Source: Udaeobacter sp025935755
Lineage (GTDB): Bacteria; Verrucomicrobiota; Verrucomicrobiia; Chthoniobacterales; UBA10450
Length of the DNA stretch: 64,000 bases
Direction of reading: 5' to 3'
NCBI GenBank assembly: GCA_036278715.1
Contig: DASUKN010000033.1
Span: 1-64,000 of the forward strand
The notes under the pieces: model-generated
Seen by the model: the letters and a program-made list of their open reading frames with translations, nothing else
Database searches by the model: none
What the model was told of the DNA's origin: nothing
Shown here: positions 42,510 through 50,880 of the stretch, piece by piece
Layout: every line of letters starts with the position of its first letter
How positions within the stretch are numbered: position 1 is the first letter of the stretch
Translations under genes and position numbers: made by a program

Positions 42510-43315
42510 GCCGGATTCAAGAGACGTTTCGCAAATTAAAGCGCGCCCGACGCGGTGGGTTCATCCCATTCATCACAGTAGGCGATCCCGATCTTGCAAC
42601 TACTGAGCGCTTGTTGATCGAGCTGGCGAATTCCGGAGCAGACATCATCGAGCTGGGCGTGCCGTTCAGCGATCCGGTCGCGGACGGAGAAGTGATTCAG
42701 CGTGCGTCTGAACGGGCGCTGCGAAACGGGGTAACCGTGCAGGATGCGCTCAGGTGTGCCAGGAACGTCACGCGCCGTATCGATGTACCGCTGGTCTTGT
42801 TTAGCTACTTCAATCCGCTGCTGCAATTCGGGGAGGAGCGGCTCGCGCTGGCGGCGAGCCGGGCGGGGATCGACGCTGTGCTCGTCACAGATTTAATTCC
42901 AGAGGAAGCAGGGTCGTGGATACAAAATCTCTGTCGACATCGACTCGACCCTATCTTCCTGGTTGCGCCAACAACGTCTGACAAGCGACTCACACAAATC
43001 GCGCAGCAAGCGCGCGGATTCATCTACGCCGTTTCCCGCGCTGGCGTAACAGGCGAGCGCGATCGAATGACGCGCGATGCTGAGATCCTCGTACGGCGTA
43101 TCCGTTCCCTTAGCGATTTACCGGTGGCAGTTGGATTTGGAATCTCAACGGCAGAGCAGGTGACAGGTGTCTGGCGTTTTGCAGACGCTGCAGTTATTGG
43201 AAGCGCGATAGTGAGGGAAATCGAGAAGCTCAGCCATTCCCCGGATCCGATGAAGTGCGTCGGCGAGTTCGTGCGATCGCTGATTCCACCGGTCCAATTA
43301 TCTGCTTTTCAATAA
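42506..43315 (+). CDS. trpA: Tryptophan synthase alpha chain
   Basis: A 269-residue TIM barrel that releases indole from indole-3-glycerol phosphate and channels it to TrpB. Motifs: FIPFITVGDPD, IIELGVPFSDPVADGEVIQ (catalytic Glu and Asp), LVLFSYFNPLLQFG, DAVLVTDLIPEEA, IFLVAPTTSD, FIYAVSRAGVTGER and VGFGISTAEQV. This closes the aroF-trpGEDCFBA operon. The stop overlaps the convergent SDR gene by 18 bases, so no separate terminator fits between them. Confidence 0.96.
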   Translation: MSRIQETFRKLKRARRGGFIPFITVGDPDLATTERLLIELANSGADIIELGVPFSDPVADGEVIQRASERALRNGVTVQDALRCARNVTRRIDVPLVLFSYFNPLLQFGEERLALAASRAGIDAVLVTDLIPEEAGSWIQNLCRHRLDPIFLVAPTTSDKRLTQIAQQARGFIYAVSRAGVTGERDRMTRDAEILVRRIRSLSDLPVAVGFGISTAEQVTGVWRFADAAVIGSAIVREIEKLSHSPDPMKCVGEFVRSLIPPVQLSAFQ

Positions 43316-44287
43316 CGCGACGAGCCCTGAAATCCCGGCAACGAGGAGAGCCGCGGCTATCCAACCGCGGTGTTCGCTGGTCCAGAGTTGCGGACTCCAG
43401 TCGTGTGCGCGGGCATCAAATGCACCGTGTGCACCGTGATCCCCGGCAACAGGTTCCCACAAGTTGTTAGGGCGATTTGGATTCTCCGCGCCATCGTGTT
43501 GCTGAGAACGATAGCCGTTGTGCGCCAGATAATGATCCAGTAACCCGGGGGCGATCTTGTTTGCAACGATCGCTTCGACTGAAGGCATGCCGACGTAAAA
43601 CTCGCGCCGGGGATTGTGCGCTGCGAAATAAATGGCTTCGGCGGCAACTTCAGGCTGGAAAATGGGCGGCACCGGTTGTGCCTTGTGTGGCAGCCGGCTT
43701 TTGACCCAGCCAAATTGCGGCGTGTTGAGCGCCGGCATTTGTAACATGGTCACCTTAACGTTGCTCTTGTCGTGAATTAATTCGCTTCGGAGTGAATCGC
43801 AGAATCCCTGGATCGCGTGCTTGGCCGCACAGTACGCCGCCTGTAACGGAATCCCGCGATAGGCCAGAGCGCTGCCCACTTGCACAATCACGCCCCGGTC
43901 GCGCGGTAACATTCTTTTCAACGCAGCAAGCGTGCCGTAAACATATCCGAGGTAAGTCACTTCGGTCACGCGCCGAAATTCGTCAGCTGTCATTTTCTTA
44001 ATGGGCGAGAAAACCGACGCCATCGCATTGTTCACCCAGACATCGATCTTGCCGAATTCGGTCTCGACTCTCTCCGCTGCGGCTTCGACCTGCTCTGCGT
44101 TAGCGACATCAGTTGGGATGACCAGCGCTTCACTGCCGTATTTTTGTACTTCCCGCTGCGCAGCTTTCAATCCGTCAATGCCGCGCGCGAGCAAACCAAT
44201 TCGCGCGCCGTGTCGGGCGAATTTCCGGACGGTGGCTCGTCCCACTCCGGCCGATGCACCGGTAATTACAACCGTTGGTGTGTTCAT
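43298..44287 (-). CDS. SDR family oxidoreductase with C-terminal membrane helix
   Basis: A 329-residue short-chain dehydrogenase. The Rossmann motif GASAGVGR (residues 10-17) prefers NADP(H); NNAMAS is at about residue 88, the active-site Ser lies in GSALAYRG, and YCAAK supplies Tyr and Lys. After the SDR core (to about 250) comes a Ser/Asn/His-rich linker (GYRSQQHDGAENPNRPNNL) and a C-terminal helix (WIAAALLVAGISGLVALL), so the enzyme is tail-anchored. The start overlaps the stop of the FAD/Fe-S oxidase by 4 bases, so they form an operon. The substrate is unknown. Confidence 0.9.
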   Translation of the reverse strand: MNTPTVVITGASAGVGRATVRKFARHGARIGLLARGIDGLKAAQREVQKYGSEALVIPTDVANAEQVEAAAERVETEFGKIDVWVNNAMASVFSPIKKMTADEFRRVTEVTYLGYVYGTLAALKRMLPRDRGVIVQVGSALAYRGIPLQAAYCAAKHAIQGFCDSLRSELIHDKSNVKVTMLQMPALNTPQFGWVKSRLPHKAQPVPPIFQPEVAAEAIYFAAHNPRREFYVGMPSVEAIVANKIAPGLLDHYLAHNGYRSQQHDGAENPNRPNNLWEPVAGDHGAHGAFDARAHDWSPQLWTSEHRGWIAAALLVAGISGLVALLKSR

Positions 44288-47200
44288 TTTTCTCTCCTCT
44301 CATTGAGAAGCATGGCTCCGGCAGCAACTCCCAATGCCGTGATGGCAACAATGGAGAATACTGTCGCTGCCGAGGGGATGGGTTCAGGCGGAGCAATATA
44401 TTTGTGTTCGGGAAAATTCCCCCGCGGCCCCTTGGGACCTTCGTTGATCGCCATTTGCAGAACCTGCGCGACGTGCAAAGCCTGACGGTCACTCATCTGC
44501 CGAATCTGCTCACGGCAACTGAATCCATCTGCGATGAACAACGTCTCTTTCCCCGCGAGCCGAACGGTAGGAAGAAGCACGCGCTCACCGCAACCCACAG
44601 AAACGTCATAATGTTCCTTCTCAAAACCGAACCCTCCTGCCATGCCGCAGCAACCGGAGTCGATGATGTGGAAATCCAAACCGAGCCGGTCGAATAATTC
44701 GGCGTCACAATCCATTTTCATGACCGCTTTGTGATGACAATGGCCGTGCACGAACGCTTTCCGCGACAGCTGGTGAATTGCATAATCAGGCGCAAATTTT
44801 TTGAAGAATTCGGCGAGTGTGAACGTTTGCTGCGACAAACGAATCGCGTCTTCGTTCTGGGGGAAGAGCTCTATCAATTCGTCCCGGAAAACGGCCGTGC
44901 AACTTGGCTCGAGTCCGATCATCGGCGTACCTGCTTGGATTTCATCACGCAAGACGTCGAGAATTTGCGACAACCAGCGCTTCGCCGTGTCGAGCATCCC
45001 ATAATCATACAGTGGCCGGCCACAGCAAAGATCGGCTTGCGGGACCAAGACATGGAAGCCGGCGTCTTCGAGCACTTCCACCGCAGCCCTGGCTGTTTCG
45101 GGGTGAAAAAAATTGTTAAACGTGTCGGGCCAAAGAATGACACGCCGGTCATCCCGGGCGGAGTCGAGGGATCCGGATGCGCTACGGAAAGTAAACTCGC
45201 GCGGTTCGTCGACTCCGCTGCGCTCCGCTCGGAATGACTGCCCTCGGCTAGCCATGCTTACGATTGAATCGGGGCGAGTGTTTCGAAACCACGTCTTGAA
45301 AGTTTGTCGCGCGAAGCTTGGGATTGTTCGTTGCGGTGCGATGCCCATGAACTTCTTCGCCACACCGCTCGTGATCGGCGCGCGATTGATGAAGTTAACG
45401 AGCGTCGGCGAAAGTTGAGCGAGTTGCGCCCACACATGAATCAATCCAAACGCATAAGCGTGTATCGGACGCGGCCGATGTTTGTAGTAATGCGAGAGAA
45501 ATTCCGCTTTGTACGTCGCCATGTCGACGTTCATGGGGCAATCCGCTTTGCATCCTTTGCAGGAGAGACAAAGATCAAGTGCGTCCTTGACGCTTTCATC
45601 GCGCCAGCCCTGCTTTTGCAAGGCGCTATTGTTTAGCATTTCCCAAAGCAGACGTGCCCGGCCACGGGTCGAATGTTTTTCCTCGCGTGTCACCATGTAG
45701 CTGGGACACATCGTGCCGTGTTCGTGTCGACGGCATTTTCCCACGCCCACGCAACGTTCCATGGCGTAGGAAAAACTTCCCTTGTCCGCAGGATATTTGA
45801 AATGCGTCCGCCATTGTGGCGGATTGTAATGTTCACCGTAACGCAGATTTTCGTCCCGCCGATAGGGCCTAACGACTTTGCCGGGATTCATTTTCCAGTC
45901 CGGATCCCAGATCTCTTTGAATTCCCGGAACGCCTGCACGAGTTCTTCGCCGAACATGATCGGCAGCAGCTCGCCGCGTGATTGGCCGTCGCCGTGCTCA
46001 CCTGAAAGGGAGCCGCCATAACGCTTCACCAATTCGGCGGCTTCCTGTGTAAACCGCAGATATTTTTCAACGCCTTGGTGTGTTTTGAGACCGAAATCAA
46101 TTCGCGTGTGCACAAGGCCCTGACCGAAATGGCCGTACAGCGTGCACAAGTAATCGAATTTATTCAGCAACGCGCGGAAATCGCGCAGGTATTTGCCGAT
46201 GTCGTTAGGGGAAACAGCCGAATCTTCCCAACCTTCCCACGTATCGGGCTCATCCGGCACACGTGCGCTAGCGCCCAGGCCGGCGTCACGAATTTCCCAT
46301 ACCACCTGCTCTTTGGATGGATCATCCACCAGGTGCATCGTTGGCGGATTCGACTGCTTCTTCAGTTCTTCCATCAACTTACGCGCGGGCGCGTCTGCTT
46401 CTTCCGTGGTGTTGCCGCCAAACTCAATCAGCAGCCACCCGTTGCCCTTCGGCATGATGTAAAGATCGCGGGGATGGATGTGTTTCAGCTTCATCGCGTG
46501 GACCAGTACGTTGTCGATGCCTTCAAGGCCGATCGGCTTGTATTTGCGTATTTCCGGAATGTGGTCGCCCGCCTGGTAAATGTCCGGATAACCCAGCACG
46601 AGCAGAGTTCGTACGCGTGGATTTGGGATTAGTTCCAAAGTTGCCTCGAGTATGACAACGCAAGTGCTTTCAGTTCCGACCAGCGCTCTTGCCACGTTAA
46701 ATCCATTTTCCGGAAGCAGTTCATCCAGGTTGTAACCGGAAACGCGCCGCGGAATTTTTGGAAATCGTTGCCTTACAAGATCGCCGTACTTATCCCGCAG
46801 ACTGACAAGTTTTGCGTAGATCTCGGCACGTCTCGTGTGGCCGCGGCCGATCGCCGCCGCATTGGTATCGACTGCGTTTGAATATGGAGGCCGATTTGGG
46901 CTGGGGTCAGCGACCCCGGCTACAGATGCGCCTGCGACAATCTGCGCGAGCTCTGCGTCGCTGGTTTTACCAACACGCAGAATGGTTCCGTCGTACAGCA
47001 GCACTTCCAGCTCGCGCACGTTATCGGAAGAACGTGCGCCGCCGCCGTAAAACTCGGCCATGACCGAGTGCACTCCGCATGAATTATTGCCCAGCATTCC
47101 GCCGATGGCGCAATGACTGTGTGTCGCTGGATCAGGACCGAAGATGAGACCCTGTTTCCTGACCTGCTTTTGCAATTCGTCGAGCACGATCCCTGGCTCA

Positions 47201-47535
47201 ACACGCACAAGCTTTTCCTTCGCGTCGATCTCGATGACGCGATTCATGTATTTCGTGAAATCCATGATCACGGCAGCGTTGCAGCACTGGCCCGCCAGAC
47301 TGGTGCCGCCGCCGCGAGAAGTGATCGGTGCTCCCAATTTTCGGCATGCAGCAACGGTTCCGATGACGTCAGCGCGGTCCTGTGGGATCACAACGCCGAT
47401 TGGAACCTGCCTATAATTTGAGCTGTCAGTGGAATAAAGTGCGCGATCGCCCTCGCTGAAACGAACTTCGCCCCGAACCGTCCGGCGCAACTCACTTTCG
47501 AGCGCATGTACATCGACATTTACCAACCCTTTCAT
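44284..47535 (-). CDS. Fused FAD-linked oxidase / Fe-S oxidoreductase (GlcD-GlcF or D-lactate dehydrogenase type)
   Basis: About 1083 residues from Met at 47535 (MKGLVNVDVHALESEL). The N-terminal half is a FAD_binding_4/FAD-oxidase_C module (GGGTSLAGQCCNAAVIMDF; GGMLGNNSCGVHSVM; SGEHGDGQSRGELLP). The middle has two ferredoxin-type cysteine clusters (CVGVGKCRRHEHGTMCPSY and CLSCKGCKADCPMNVD), then CCG domains (CCGRPLYDYG and CCGMAGGFGFEKEH). Such fusions oxidise D-2-hydroxyacids such as lactate or glycolate and pass electrons to quinone. A C-terminal helix (TVFSIVAITALGVAAGAMLL) probably anchors it. Residues between the Fe-S part and WPDTFNNFF include a stretch coded by a palindromic repeat at 45147-45238, in frame. 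It is co-transcribed with the SDR gene. Confidence 0.92.
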   Translation of the reverse strand: MKGLVNVDVHALESELRRTVRGEVRFSEGDRALYSTDSSNYRQVPIGVVIPQDRADVIGTVAACRKLGAPITSRGGGTSLAGQCCNAAVIMDFTKYMNRVIEIDAKEKLVRVEPGIVLDELQKQVRKQGLIFGPDPATHSHCAIGGMLGNNSCGVHSVMAEFYGGGARSSDNVRELEVLLYDGTILRVGKTSDAELAQIVAGASVAGVADPSPNRPPYSNAVDTNAAAIGRGHTRRAEIYAKLVSLRDKYGDLVRQRFPKIPRRVSGYNLDELLPENGFNVARALVGTESTCVVILEATLELIPNPRVRTLLVLGYPDIYQAGDHIPEIRKYKPIGLEGIDNVLVHAMKLKHIHPRDLYIMPKGNGWLLIEFGGNTTEEADAPARKLMEELKKQSNPPTMHLVDDPSKEQVVWEIRDAGLGASARVPDEPDTWEGWEDSAVSPNDIGKYLRDFRALLNKFDYLCTLYGHFGQGLVHTRIDFGLKTHQGVEKYLRFTQEAAELVKRYGGSLSGEHGDGQSRGELLPIMFGEELVQAFREFKEIWDPDWKMNPGKVVRPYRRDENLRYGEHYNPPQWRTHFKYPADKGSFSYAMERCVGVGKCRRHEHGTMCPSYMVTREEKHSTRGRARLLWEMLNNSALQKQGWRDESVKDALDLCLSCKGCKADCPMNVDMATYKAEFLSHYYKHRPRPIHAYAFGLIHVWAQLAQLSPTLVNFINRAPITSGVAKKFMGIAPQRTIPSFARQTFKTWFRNTRPDSIVSMASRGQSFRAERSGVDEPREFTFRSASGSLDSARDDRRVILWPDTFNNFFHPETARAAVEVLEDAGFHVLVPQADLCCGRPLYDYGMLDTAKRWLSQILDVLRDEIQAGTPMIGLEPSCTAVFRDELIELFPQNEDAIRLSQQTFTLAEFFKKFAPDYAIHQLSRKAFVHGHCHHKAVMKMDCDAELFDRLGLDFHIIDSGCCGMAGGFGFEKEHYDVSVGCGERVLLPTVRLAGKETLFIADGFSCREQIRQMSDRQALHVAQVLQMAINEGPKGPRGNFPEHKYIAPPEPIPSAATVFSIVAITALGVAAGAMLLNERREK
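45147..45238. repeat. GTCAT-family palindromic repeat inside a coding sequence
   Basis: GGTCATCCCGGGCGGAGTCG on the left and GCGCTCCGCTCGGAATGAC on the right. On the minus strand it is read through without a stop as SFRAERSGVDEPREFTF and onward to LDSARDD, a composition unlike the flanking enzyme. Confidence 0.85.
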
Positions 47536-47557
47536 CCTTTGCTTTAGAGCAGCTTCG

Positions 47558-48154
47558 CTATGTGTTTTCTTTTGCTGCGAGATATGCGCGGTGCAGGAAA
47601 TCAGACATTGCGACGCTGGCCAGAATCCCGGCAAAAAATCGCGTCACCTTTGGAGCGTAAAGAAAGCCAAAAGCAAGCGCCGTCGCCGACCAGGGCGCGG
47701 TGCAATACGGACAGGAGACCAGATGGCCGATTCCGCGTTGAATACCGCGGCCGCGAGGTTCCTCTTCCACTTCTCCAGCACCGGCGCCGCGGATGTAACT
47801 CACAAAGGGCGCGCGCAGGATGCTTGTGATCCTATCCTTGGCAATGATCCGGCTCAATTTGTGAGTGGCAATCCCGAGCAACGCCAGATCCAGTAAACCG
47901 AATCGCCTGCGGAGCTGGCCACGTTGTTTTGCCAGCCCGGTCAGCACGACTACGCTGGTGAGATAAAACCCCAGCATCGCCGCGTATTCCGTGAGTAATT
48001 GTTCGTCGCACTCTTTCTTGTCCGGTGTTTTATCTCCGTATTTTTCTATGGAGAAATCGCTGGCTTGTGGTTCAGAAGTTGATCGGTTCACATAATTAGA
48101 TCGCAAGATTCTCCCTCCGTGCGCGTGAGTGTTAAGCGCCTTTGTCATTTTCAT
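47558..48154 (-). CDS. DUF1360 membrane protein
   Basis: About 198 residues from Met at 48154 (MKMTKALNTHAHGG). The DUF1360 pattern is clear: GLLDLALLGIATHKLSRIIAKDRI, RAPFVSY, GHLVSCPYCTAPWSATALAF (CxxC-W) and the final helix FFAGILASVAMSDFLHRAYL. Three membrane segments are predicted. The family occurs in spore-forming and soil bacteria, with unknown function. A 60-residue hydrophilic N-terminal extension is present, so the true start could be further in. It ends 23 bases upstream of the FAD/Fe-S oxidase start, so co-transcription is possible. Confidence 0.82.
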   Translation of the reverse strand: MKMTKALNTHAHGGRILRSNYVNRSTSEPQASDFSIEKYGDKTPDKKECDEQLLTEYAAMLGFYLTSVVVLTGLAKQRGQLRRRFGLLDLALLGIATHKLSRIIAKDRITSILRAPFVSYIRGAGAGEVEEEPRGRGIQRGIGHLVSCPYCTAPWSATALAFGFLYAPKVTRFFAGILASVAMSDFLHRAYLAAKENT

Positions 48155-48327
48155 GTTCGCTATAGAAGTCGCGACCGTTGGCGACGACACAATAATCGAC
48201 GGAGAGAGGGGAGCAGCCGGATCTCATGGGCTGCTCGCTGCGAGCGCGGCCGAAGCAGGAATGCTACCGAATGCTGCCTCGACCAGGCCTTCGCCAGCGC
48301 TGTGGCACCCTCTCTCCTTGATTGCTG

Positions 48328-48981
48328 TTAGTGATAAAGCAGGCCAACCATTTTTGTCATTAGCGCACCGCCACTGAGCAATGCTGCTGCGCCGACGGAC
48401 AAAACGGAGACAAGAACAAGCGTTTGCGGAATGATTCCAACCAACGCCAGAATTCCCAGGGCGATTGCACCGATTCCGATTAGTGCCTGGGCGCCTGCTG
48501 CTCCCGCAGCCGTTTCGCGAGCAATTATATCGAGGATTGGAACTTCAGGTTCCGCCCGGCTCGCCCGGTAAATGGCTGGGCTACCAAACAGCAATGCTCC
48601 CCCAAATACGATGGCGCTAATCGCCAGCAACGGAACCGTTTCGATCCCGATGAGAGCGAGAATTCCCAGGGTAATGCCGGCAAGGCCGCCAAGCATTTCC
48701 GCGCTCATTCCTGCTTCAATTTCGACGCCGCCGCCGCCGGCCTCGAATGCCAATCGGCGGTGTCGCGCTGCCACTGCAGCTCCCTGAAAAAGGAACGCTG
48801 CTCCCGCGGCAATGACCGCTATCGGCGCAAGAATCAGAGGGAAGATTCCAGCCAACCCGAGGATGGCCAGAACCAAAGCTCCTGCACCGGCAATAGCCTC
48901 TGCTCCAGACCCTGTAGCAGCCATTCTTGCCATGGATTCATGCGTTGCCATGGTCCGATCTGCGTATTGTGCTACTTCCAT
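48328..48981 (-). CDS. Gly/Ala-rich multi-pass membrane protein under the MarR-type palindrome
   Basis: A 217-residue protein. ATG at 48981 (MEVAQYADRTMATHE) is set by the strong AAGGAAG site 8 bases upstream. It has three repeated hydrophobic modules, each two short helices joined by a PLxLxPIAVI-like turn: GAGALVLAILGLAGIFPLIL, GLAGITLGILALIGIETVPL and GIGAIALGILALVGIIPQTL. The motif (L)GILALxGI occurs three times, indicating internal triplication. A palindromic operator lies about 35 bases upstream of the start, like that before the ASRT gene. I do not recognise a named family. Confidence 0.7.
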   Translation of the reverse strand: MEVAQYADRTMATHESMARMAATGSGAEAIAGAGALVLAILGLAGIFPLILAPIAVIAAGAAFLFQGAAVAARHRRLAFEAGGGGVEIEAGMSAEMLGGLAGITLGILALIGIETVPLLAISAIVFGGALLFGSPAIYRASRAEPEVPILDIIARETAAGAAGAQALIGIGAIALGILALVGIIPQTLVLVSVLSVGAAALLSGGALMTKMVGLLYH

Positions 48982-49014
48982 ACTTTTACTTCCTTTCCAC
49001 TTTTCGTAATAGAA

Positions 49015-49031
49015 ATATCGATCATCGATAT
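49015..49031. promoter_or_regulatory. Palindromic operator, site A
   Basis: ATATCGAT-C-ATCGATAT, perfect 8+1+8 symmetry, upstream of the minus-strand membrane-protein gene at 48981. The same core TCGATnnTCGA recurs at sites B (53205) and C (49161). Confidence 0.65.
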
Positions 49032-49160
49032 ATATTGGCAAGCCCCATTCTTCATGTTCGTTGTCAGCCTTACCGGTGCAGCAAGTGACCGGGGAAAGAG
49101 CGAACGCGTGCCAGACACATGCGACCGGGCTATTCTTCCGATGAAATTGGCCGTGGCAAA

Positions 49161-49177
49161 TAATCGATGCTCGATAT
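49161..49177. promoter_or_regulatory. Palindromic operator, site C, overlapping the marR promoter
   Basis: TAATCGATGCTCGATAT. Its right end merges with TATAAT (49175-49180), a consensus -10 hexamer 25 bases before the marR ATG. This is the layout expected for autorepression. Confidence 0.6.
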
Positions 49178-49204
49178 AATGCCCTGCGGCCACCCGCAAA
49201 CTCA

Positions 49205-49618
49205 ATGAGTGCATCGCTTTCCCGACAGGAGTATTACAGTTTGGCGTCGCTGCGTTATCTCTTGCGAAAGTTTTTGCGCTTCAGCAAAGATCTCGCAAGC
49301 AGCAGCGCAAAGCTGACCCCGGAACAGTACGAAGCGCTGCTCGCGTTGAAAGCATTCTCCACCGAGGATGGCCTCACCGTGGGGCAGTTAAGCGAGCGCG
49401 TGCAGGTAAAACATCACACAGCTGTGAGCCTGACAGATAAGCTGGCTGCCCGAAAGCTGGTGACCAAACGCAGGGGAAGCCCCGATCGCCGGTACGTTCA
49501 TGTGAAGTTGACTCCCCGGGGCGCCAGGCTGGTGACGAACCTCGCGGCTGCTCATCGCCGCGAAATTCGGAAACATGCCGCTCAATTGATCAAATCACTT
49601 AACAATTTGAAAAAATAG
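49205..49618 (+). CDS. MarR-family transcriptional regulator
   Basis: A 137-residue MarR protein of typical length. Helix-turn-helix: GLTVGQLSERVQVKHHTAVSLTDKLAARKLV (recognition helix around KHHTAVSLTDKL), with wing TKRRGSPDRRYVHVKLTPRG. Flanking N- and C-terminal helices form the dimer interface. A TCGATnnTCGA palindrome overlaps its own -10 box, and matching palindromes stand before the membrane-protein gene (48328) and the ASRT gene (52811). I infer that it represses itself and these two genes, with release by an unknown ligand. The ATG start is 25 nt from the -10, leaving a short leader. Confidence 0.88.
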   Translation: MSASLSRQEYYSLASLRYLLRKFLRFSKDLASSSAKLTPEQYEALLALKAFSTEDGLTVGQLSERVQVKHHTAVSLTDKLAARKLVTKRRGSPDRRYVHVKLTPRGARLVTNLAAAHRREIRKHAAQLIKSLNNLKK

Positions 49619-49625
49619 TTGTCGC

Positions 49626-50729
49626 TCACGCCGCAAACTTTTGTGCGTCCAGCCGTTTGATCGTCAGGCCCATGCCACATTGTGTCCGATCAGGTCGCAG
49701 CGAGCCGTTCACCGGTTCTGGTACTCCGTCGAAAAGCATTCCTTCGATCCGCACGTGGTCGTAGAAATATTCGGCATGGCGCAAAGCGGGGGTGGCACAA
49801 CCAATGTGCAGGTGAAGCGCAGGCGCGCAGTGTGATGAGAGGGGAATGTGATAAGCCTCGCAAAGGCTCGCCGCCTGAAAAAAACCGGTGAACCCGCCGC
49901 AACGCGTGGCGTCGGCTTGCAACACGTCGACTGCACCCGCATCAAGCATTCGCCGAAAATACTCGATGCCGTAACCGTATTCGCCTGCTGCAATTTCCAT
50001 TCGCTCTGGCGCGTGCTCTCGAATGAAGCGCAACCCTTCGAGATCATCCGATGAAACGGGCTCTTCAAACCAACTGACGTTGAACTGCTCGAATGCGCGC
50101 GCTTGAGCAAGGGACTGCTTGTGTGAATAAGCGCCGTTGGCATCGACGAAGAGACCGACATCTTTGCCGATCGCGTTGCGAGCTACCGCGACCCGCTCCC
50201 GGTCGATTCGGGCGTCCCGGCCGATCTTGATTTTCACCCGCGGAATTCCCAGCTCCACCCAGGTACCAAGCTGGTTCTCCAACTGTTCATTCGAATAATT
50301 TGTGAAACCGCCGCTGCCATAAATCGACAATACGTCATGCACTTGCCCCATAACAGTGACGAGGGGCAAGTTCAGTAAACGCGCTTTCAGGTCCCAAAGA
50401 GCAGTATCGATCGCCGAGATGGCCATCGCACAAATGCCGGGCCGACCGAGATTGCGAATGGAACCCAGCATCGCCAACCAGGCGCTTTTCACGGACATGG
50501 CATCGCGACCGATAACGACATGTTTTAATGTGTCGTTGATCAAGGTCGCCGTTGCGGAGTCTGCGTAGGTAAAACCAAGTCCGCGTTGGCCGCCGCCTGT
50601 CGCCTCCACAATTACGATCGTGGTGCTATCCCACTCATAGGTGCCGTCTGCTTCCGGAGTTTCAGTGGGAATTGTGTACGTCGATACGCCTACCGTCTCC
50701 ACCGGAACCTCGGGATTGCGCACACTCAT
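49626..50729 (-). CDS. Mandelate racemase/muconate lactonizing enzyme family protein
   Basis: A 367-residue enolase-superfamily enzyme. The capping domain is N-terminal (to about residue 120). Barrel ligands and bases: KxK as VKIKIG near residue 170, metal ligands Asp in VDANGAYS, Glu in WFEEPVSSDDL and Glu in AAGEYGYG, and a catalytic His in SSHCAPALHLHIG near residue 300. The KxK plus His arrangement is the mandelate racemase subgroup, which abstracts a proton alpha to a carboxylate, giving sugar-acid dehydratases or racemases. The substrate is unresolved. It converges on marR with 7 bases between stops. Confidence 0.9.
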   Translation of the reverse strand: MSVRNPEVPVETVGVSTYTIPTETPEADGTYEWDSTTIVIVEATGGGQRGLGFTYADSATATLINDTLKHVVIGRDAMSVKSAWLAMLGSIRNLGRPGICAMAISAIDTALWDLKARLLNLPLVTVMGQVHDVLSIYGSGGFTNYSNEQLENQLGTWVELGIPRVKIKIGRDARIDRERVAVARNAIGKDVGLFVDANGAYSHKQSLAQARAFEQFNVSWFEEPVSSDDLEGLRFIREHAPERMEIAAGEYGYGIEYFRRMLDAGAVDVLQADATRCGGFTGFFQAASLCEAYHIPLSSHCAPALHLHIGCATPALRHAEYFYDHVRIEGMLFDGVPEPVNGSLRPDRTQCGMGLTIKRLDAQKFAA

Positions 50730-50880
50730 GATCCGGGGAGCGCACCCGCCTCGCGTGCTGCGTTTGGCGCCGTCTCCAAACGCTCTTCAGAATTATATCG
50801 ATTGGAAAAGTTTATTTTTTTGACGCTTTTCGGCACGGGCGCCGAAAAGTGCACGCGGGGCGCGTGCGCTGCCCGGAGGT

